NCBI GenBank assembly: GCA_902800345.1
Contig: CADCDO010000049.1
Coordinates: 1-33,878, forward strand
Origin: Fibrobacter succinogenes
GTDB lineage: Bacteria > Fibrobacterota > Fibrobacteria > Fibrobacterales > Fibrobacteraceae
Direction: 5' to 3'
DNA length: 33,878 nucleotides
The first letter of the stretch is position 1. Each line of letters begins with the position of its first letter. The notes under the pieces were generated by a model. That model had not been told where the DNA came from. It saw nothing but the letters and a program-made list of their open reading frames with translations, and ran no database searches. Below are positions 31,338 to 33,878 of the stretch, in pieces. The translations under genes were made by a program, and so were the position numbers.

Positions 31338-31709
31338 CTATTTAAGGAAGGCAAAGAAAACTGCAGCGATAATGAAAGCGAATGCGACGATATGGTTCCA
31401 CTGCAACGCTTCGTTGTTGAAAATTGTCGTTGCGATGACGGTGAAGACTGTCAACGAAATTGCTTCTTGGATGACCTTGAGTTGCATGAGGCTGAATGGT
31501 CCGCCGTTGATTTTGCTGCCGATGGTGTTGGCTGGTATCATGAAGAAATATTCGATGAGAGCGACGCCCCACGATGCAAGAATTACAAGGATTAGCGGCC
31601 AGTCCGTGCTGATATGCATTTCCTTGAGCTTGAGGTTGCCGTACCAGGCGGCGGTCATGAATACGTTGCTTATAATGAGGAGGATTACAGTAATGATTCC
31701 GGCTTTCAT
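31338..31709 (-). CDS. DMT-family membrane protein (DUF486)
   Basis: This 123-residue protein has four predicted TM helices (residues ~4-22, ~36-56, ~72-92, ~100-121) and the DUF486 landmarks NVFMTAAWYG, WGVALIEYFFMIPANTIGS and PFSLMQLKVIQEAISLTVF. This small family belongs to the drug/metabolite transporter group and its substrate is unknown. The ATG is 10 nt after the DUF4416 stop codon on the same strand. There is no Shine-Dalgarno site, because that position is occupied by heptamer-repeat sequence, so translation probably depends on coupling to the upstream gene. Confidence 0.87.
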   Translation of the reverse strand: MKAGIITVILLIISNVFMTAAWYGNLKLKEMHISTDWPLILVILASWGVALIEYFFMIPANTIGSKINGGPFSLMQLKVIQEAISLTVFTVIATTIFNNEALQWNHIVAFAFIIAAVFFAFLK

Positions 31710-31710
31710 G

Positions 31711-31805
31711 GGGGAGTGGTTAGTGTTTGGTGGTTAGTGGTTTGGGAGGTTGCGAGCCCCTCTCGTCTTTCGTCTGTAGGCCCGCAGGGCCATTCTCTCG
31801 TCTGA
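31711..31805. repeat. Heptamer repeats inside the 3' end of the DUF4416 gene
   Basis: GTGGTTAGTG-type units (inverse of CTAACCA) at 31711-31742, then CTCTCGTCTTTCGTCTG at ~31760, the palindrome GGCCCGCAGGGCC (31779-31791) and CTCTCGTCTG at ~31796. These are the same units as at 1440-1560, here read as codons. Confidence 0.8.
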
Positions 31806-32355
31806 GTCTATATGGTTTTCCGGTCGAGTGTTGGTAGGCGAGGCGGGCGCGGACTTGTTCCAAATACTGGATGTACTTTTCGCTTTGATAGTCCCGGTAT
31901 GTCCAGTCGAATGCGTGGAAATGCCCGTCCTGGAAGTAGAGCGTGGGCTCCACGAAAATGCCGCGCTGCATATAGACGCGCTGGCGCTGGTCCTTGGTCG
32001 TTGCCAAGAAAAACTGCCCGAGAGTCATGTAGCCCGGGTCGAGATTGACAGGGCGAAGTCCTGGCGTTCCGTTTTCCTTGGCGATGGCGAGTTCGACATC
32101 GTTTGTCCAGAGCTTGATATCGACAATCGTTTCTCGATTGACGAGATTTTCGTAACTGAAAAATGCCCGTACGGGGGCGTCGCCAATTTCTTTTTTATAA
32201 TAATTGGTGAACGTAAATGGGAATGGTTCCAAGTTCAAGTCTTCTTCGCCGAATCGCGCCCTAAGTAAGCCTCGGACTGCGTTCACGGCTTCGGCGTCTT
32301 TTGCGAGAACGCCAACGATGATTTTAACTTTGGCAGGAGTTCTTATTTCACCCAT
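31720..32355 (-). CDS. DUF4416 family protein with repeat-encoded C-terminal tail
   Basis: This ~211-residue cytoplasmic protein of the DUF4416 family has the conserved blocks VGVLAKDAEAVNAV, EPFPFTFTNYYKKEIG, FSYENLVNRETIVDIKLWTND, RPVNLDPGYMTLGQFFLATTKD, RGIFVEPTLYFQDGHFHAFDWTYRDY and YLEQVRARL. I start it at ATG 32355, which lies exactly 7 nt after a TAAATT -10-like box; an in-frame extension to 32391 would be inside the repeated leader. The last ~28 residues (YRLRRENGPAGLQTKDERGS and on) are encoded by heptamer repeats and a GGCCC palindrome, not by conserved family sequence. The function of the family is unknown. Confidence 0.85.
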   Translation of the reverse strand: MGEIRTPAKVKIIVGVLAKDAEAVNAVRGLLRARFGEEDLNLEPFPFTFTNYYKKEIGDAPVRAFFSYENLVNRETIVDIKLWTNDVELAIAKENGTPGLRPVNLDPGYMTLGQFFLATTKDQRQRVYMQRGIFVEPTLYFQDGHFHAFDWTYRDYQSEKYIQYLEQVRARLAYQHSTGKPYRLRRENGPAGLQTKDERGSQPPKPLTTKH

Positions 32356-32360
32356 GGCCA

Positions 32361-32553
32361 CAAATTTAGTAAAAGGCGAGAGACGCGGCAAAACATTTAT
32401 GTTTTGACATGTCCGAGCCGTACTAAATGCGTCCGTAAGGGCGCCAATTTAGTAAAAGGCGAGAGATGCGGCAAAAGTGTGCAAGGCGAGAGTTGCGAGA
32501 AAGTTTGCTTTCTCATTACCGTGACGTAGCCATCGGTAGAGGGCGCCAATTTA
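32361..32553. repeat. Direct repeats in the divergent promoter region
   Basis: A 33-bp unit (CAATTTAGTAAAAGGCGAG and onwards) occurs at 32361-32393 and 32444-32476 with 31 of 33 bases equal. A shorter third piece (GCAAGGCGAGAGTTGCGAG) is at 32481-32499. GGCGCCAATTTAG occurs at 32440-32452 and 32541-32553. The first copy contains the -10 box of the DUF4416 gene. Confidence 0.8.
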
Positions 32554-32596
32554 GAAAAATTGCTTAAATGGTTCGGTATTTTTGTATTTTTTAAAT

Positions 32597-33367
32597 ATGT
32601 CAAAATTCAATTCATGTTTTAAAACGCCGCTTTTCGCTTTTGTTCTCTCGTCTCTCGTCTGTACACTCTCGTCTGTCCACGCCGAGGCTCCGCGGGTCGT
32701 GCCTGAAATTCTTGACTCCATTCCGCACGAGACTTCGCATTTTACGCAAGGGCTTTCGTTTGACGGCAAGGAATTGATTGAAACGACGGGGCTATATGGA
32801 CGTTCCGGGCTTTACCGTCGCACGCTTGACGGTAAAATTCTTGATTCGGCTCGTCTTGAGGAACGTTATTTTGGCGAAGGATCTGTCGTGATGGGCGATG
32901 AACTTTACTATTTGACTTGGAAATCGCACAAGGCGTTTATCTACAAGCGTAAGCCTTTTAAAAAGACAGGGGAGTTTCGCATTCCGACTGAGGGCTGGGG
33001 GCTTACAATTTGGCATGACGAACTTCTGATGAGCAATGGCTCCGACGCTCTTTTACAGATTGCTCCGGGCGGTTTTTCTGTAACGGGGATTATCTCCGTG
33101 AAAGATGAAGGACAGCCAATCATGAATTTGAACGAACTCGAAGCTGTTGGAAATGTTTTGTACGCAAATATTTGGCAGACGGACCTGATTGCGGTAATTG
33201 AACTCCCGAGCGGGAAGGTGCTTCGCTATTTAGACTTCTCGAAGAAAGCGGGGGAGATTCGCAAACGTTACCATGGTGTTGACGTGTTGAACGGAATAGC
33301 GTATGATGGCAAGGATTTTTGGGTGACCGGAAAACTGTGGCCGCATATTTATAAGGTCAAGTTTTAA
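32597..33367 (+). CDS. Glutaminyl-peptide cyclotransferase (glutamine cyclotransferase family)
   Basis: This ~256-residue exported protein starts at ATG 32597; TTG-initiated extension to 32582 is unlikely. The signal peptide is MSKFNSCFKTPLFAFVLSSL and on to VHAEAP. The rest is the five-bladed beta-propeller of bacterial/plant-type glutamine cyclotransferases: SIPHETSHFTQGLSFDGKELIETTGLYGRSGL, EERYFGEGSVVMGDELYYLTWKSHKAFIY, EGWGLTIWHDELLMSNGSD, NELEAVGNVLYANIWQTDLI and GVDVLNGIAYDGKDFWVTGKLWPHIYKV. The enzyme converts N-terminal Gln of exported proteins to pyroglutamate, which stabilises them. Mature T9SS cargo often carries pyroglutamate, so a link to surface secretion is plausible. The signal-peptide core is encoded by heptamer repeats. 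Confidence 0.92.
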   Translation: MSKFNSCFKTPLFAFVLSSLVCTLSSVHAEAPRVVPEILDSIPHETSHFTQGLSFDGKELIETTGLYGRSGLYRRTLDGKILDSARLEERYFGEGSVVMGDELYYLTWKSHKAFIYKRKPFKKTGEFRIPTEGWGLTIWHDELLMSNGSDALLQIAPGGFSVTGIISVKDEGQPIMNLNELEAVGNVLYANIWQTDLIAVIELPSGKVLRYLDFSKKAGEIRKRYHGVDVLNGIAYDGKDFWVTGKLWPHIYKVKF

Positions 33368-33434
33368 GTCGAACTCAAGTTTTTGTTATGTTGTAAGCAG
33401 AAATTGCTGCCCTAGTTTAATGTGAACGTGAATT

Positions 33435-33675
33435 TTACGTACTAAATGATTGAAAAAGTCCGCTTTAGTACGTAATTAAAAGTTGCTTAATTTGTGTGTT
33501 ACGTACTGTGAATGGTAAATTCCCGTTTCAAGTACGTAATTTTGAGCTTTTTTTGTATAAAAGAAGTGAAAAATACCCTCTTATCTTGCTTTTTGATGAC
33601 AAAATGGGGTGTTTTGGTTGTTTTTTTGCGATTTTTACGTACTAAGTGCTCTTTTATGTCCTTTGAAGTACGTAA
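33435..33675. promoter_or_regulatory. Array of six TTACGTACT motifs in alternating orientation, 32-bp phased
   Basis: TTACGTACT at 33435, 33499 and 33635; its reverse complement AGTACGTAA at 33467, 33531 and 33667. The first four start points are exactly 32 bp apart; the last two are also 32 bp apart, 104 bp further on. Every left/right pair has a 23-nt centre, with the centres sharing only a TCC-TTT-like right half. This looks like a set of binding sites for an oligomeric DNA-binding protein on one face of the helix (32 bp is close to three turns). Confidence 0.7.
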
Positions 33676-33713
33676 ATTGACGAATTATCGCTTTTTTTTT
33701 GACGGATTTGCAT

Positions 33714-33878
33714 CGGGCTTTTCGAGCTTGCGCTCTCAAAGGCTTAAACGCTCCTTAAGGTCGCGTTTAATCGACAGGTCTCAACCAAAACACCCTTGTG
33801 TAGAATACATGGGGGTGCTCTGGTTTGCCAAAATTCCTGCTCTTCGCAGTAATTTTGCCCTTCGGGCTTTTCGAGCTT
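33714..33878. repeat. Direct repeat CGGGCTTTTCGAGCTT flanking a hairpin
   Basis: Two identical 16-bp copies, 149 bp apart, enclose a TTAAACGC/GCGTTTAA stem with a CCTTAAGG loop. The second copy touches the window end, so more copies may follow. Confidence 0.6.

Larger units (their letters stand above)
33368..33878. other. Gene-free region with palindrome array
   Basis: No credible reading frame lies here. The region is AT-rich, with T-tracts, the TTACGTACT array (33435-33675), a TTAAACGC ... GCGTTTAA hairpin (~33744-33770) and two copies of CGGGCTTTTCGAGCTT (33714-33729 and 33863-33878). The window ends inside the second copy. Confidence 0.7.

Noticed and set aside
33435..33675. CRISPR array
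   Set aside because: The repeat is only 9 bp and alternates in orientation, spacers are constant at 23 nt, and no cas genes are present.
33740..33835. Integron attC-like site
   Set aside because: Foldbacks exist, but the RYYYAAC/GTTRRRY ends and a cassette gene are not seen.

Overview
The window looks like chromosome from a plant-fibre-degrading Fibrobacter (phylum Fibrobacterota). The evidence is a lipoprotein ending in the Fibrobacter-type FISUMP paralogous domain, polyserine linkers in several exported proteins, GH43 arabinan/xylan-type hydrolases with a C-terminal module and short basic tail of the Fibrobacter kind, and T9SS-like C-terminal tails. The species cannot be fixed from sequence alone.

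Layout. 1-953: two minus-strand paralogous lipoproteins, the first cut by the window edge. 954-1563: a gene-free stretch full of heptanucleotide repeats and REP-like foldbacks. 1564-8329 (minus): hisS, two SGNH hydrolase-like proteins and an MBOAT O-acyltransferase, apparently one transcription unit for acylating an exported glycan. 8366-9343: an orphan lipoprotein. 9508-10449: malate dehydrogenase with its own promoter and strong 3' hairpins, convergent with a small outer-membrane barrel protein. 11303-13425 (minus): two paralogous secreted jelly-roll-like proteins with T9SS-like tails. 13676-26973 (plus): three GH43 enzymes, interrupted by an AT-rich accessory island (17638-25032). The island holds a DinJ/YafQ toxin-antitoxin pair, an AbiEi/DUF6088-like protein without a toxin partner, a KilA-N protein behind a consensus promoter, a candidate structured RNA, a type II restriction-modification pair and two tandem four-TM proteins. 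26994-31188: FISUMP lipoprotein and an FN3-like lipoprotein. 31338-33367: DMT/DUF486 protein, DUF4416 protein and a divergent glutaminyl cyclase. 33368-33878: a gene-free stretch with a strikingly regular palindrome array.

The most unusual signals are: (i) six copies of TTACGTACT/AGTACGTAA in alternating orientation, four at an exact 32-bp period and two more 32 bp apart; (ii) a putative RNA upstream of the R-M genes with two direct and one inverted copy of one motif, able to form mutually exclusive helices; (iii) a 64-bp duplication of a GH43 3' end flanking the toxin-antitoxin segment; (iv) several genes whose ATG lies exactly 7 nt after a TATATT/TAAATT -10 box, suggesting leaderless mRNAs; (v) heptamer repeats that have become coding sequence, including most of a signal peptide.

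No tRNA, rRNA, transposase, integrase or cas gene was recognised.
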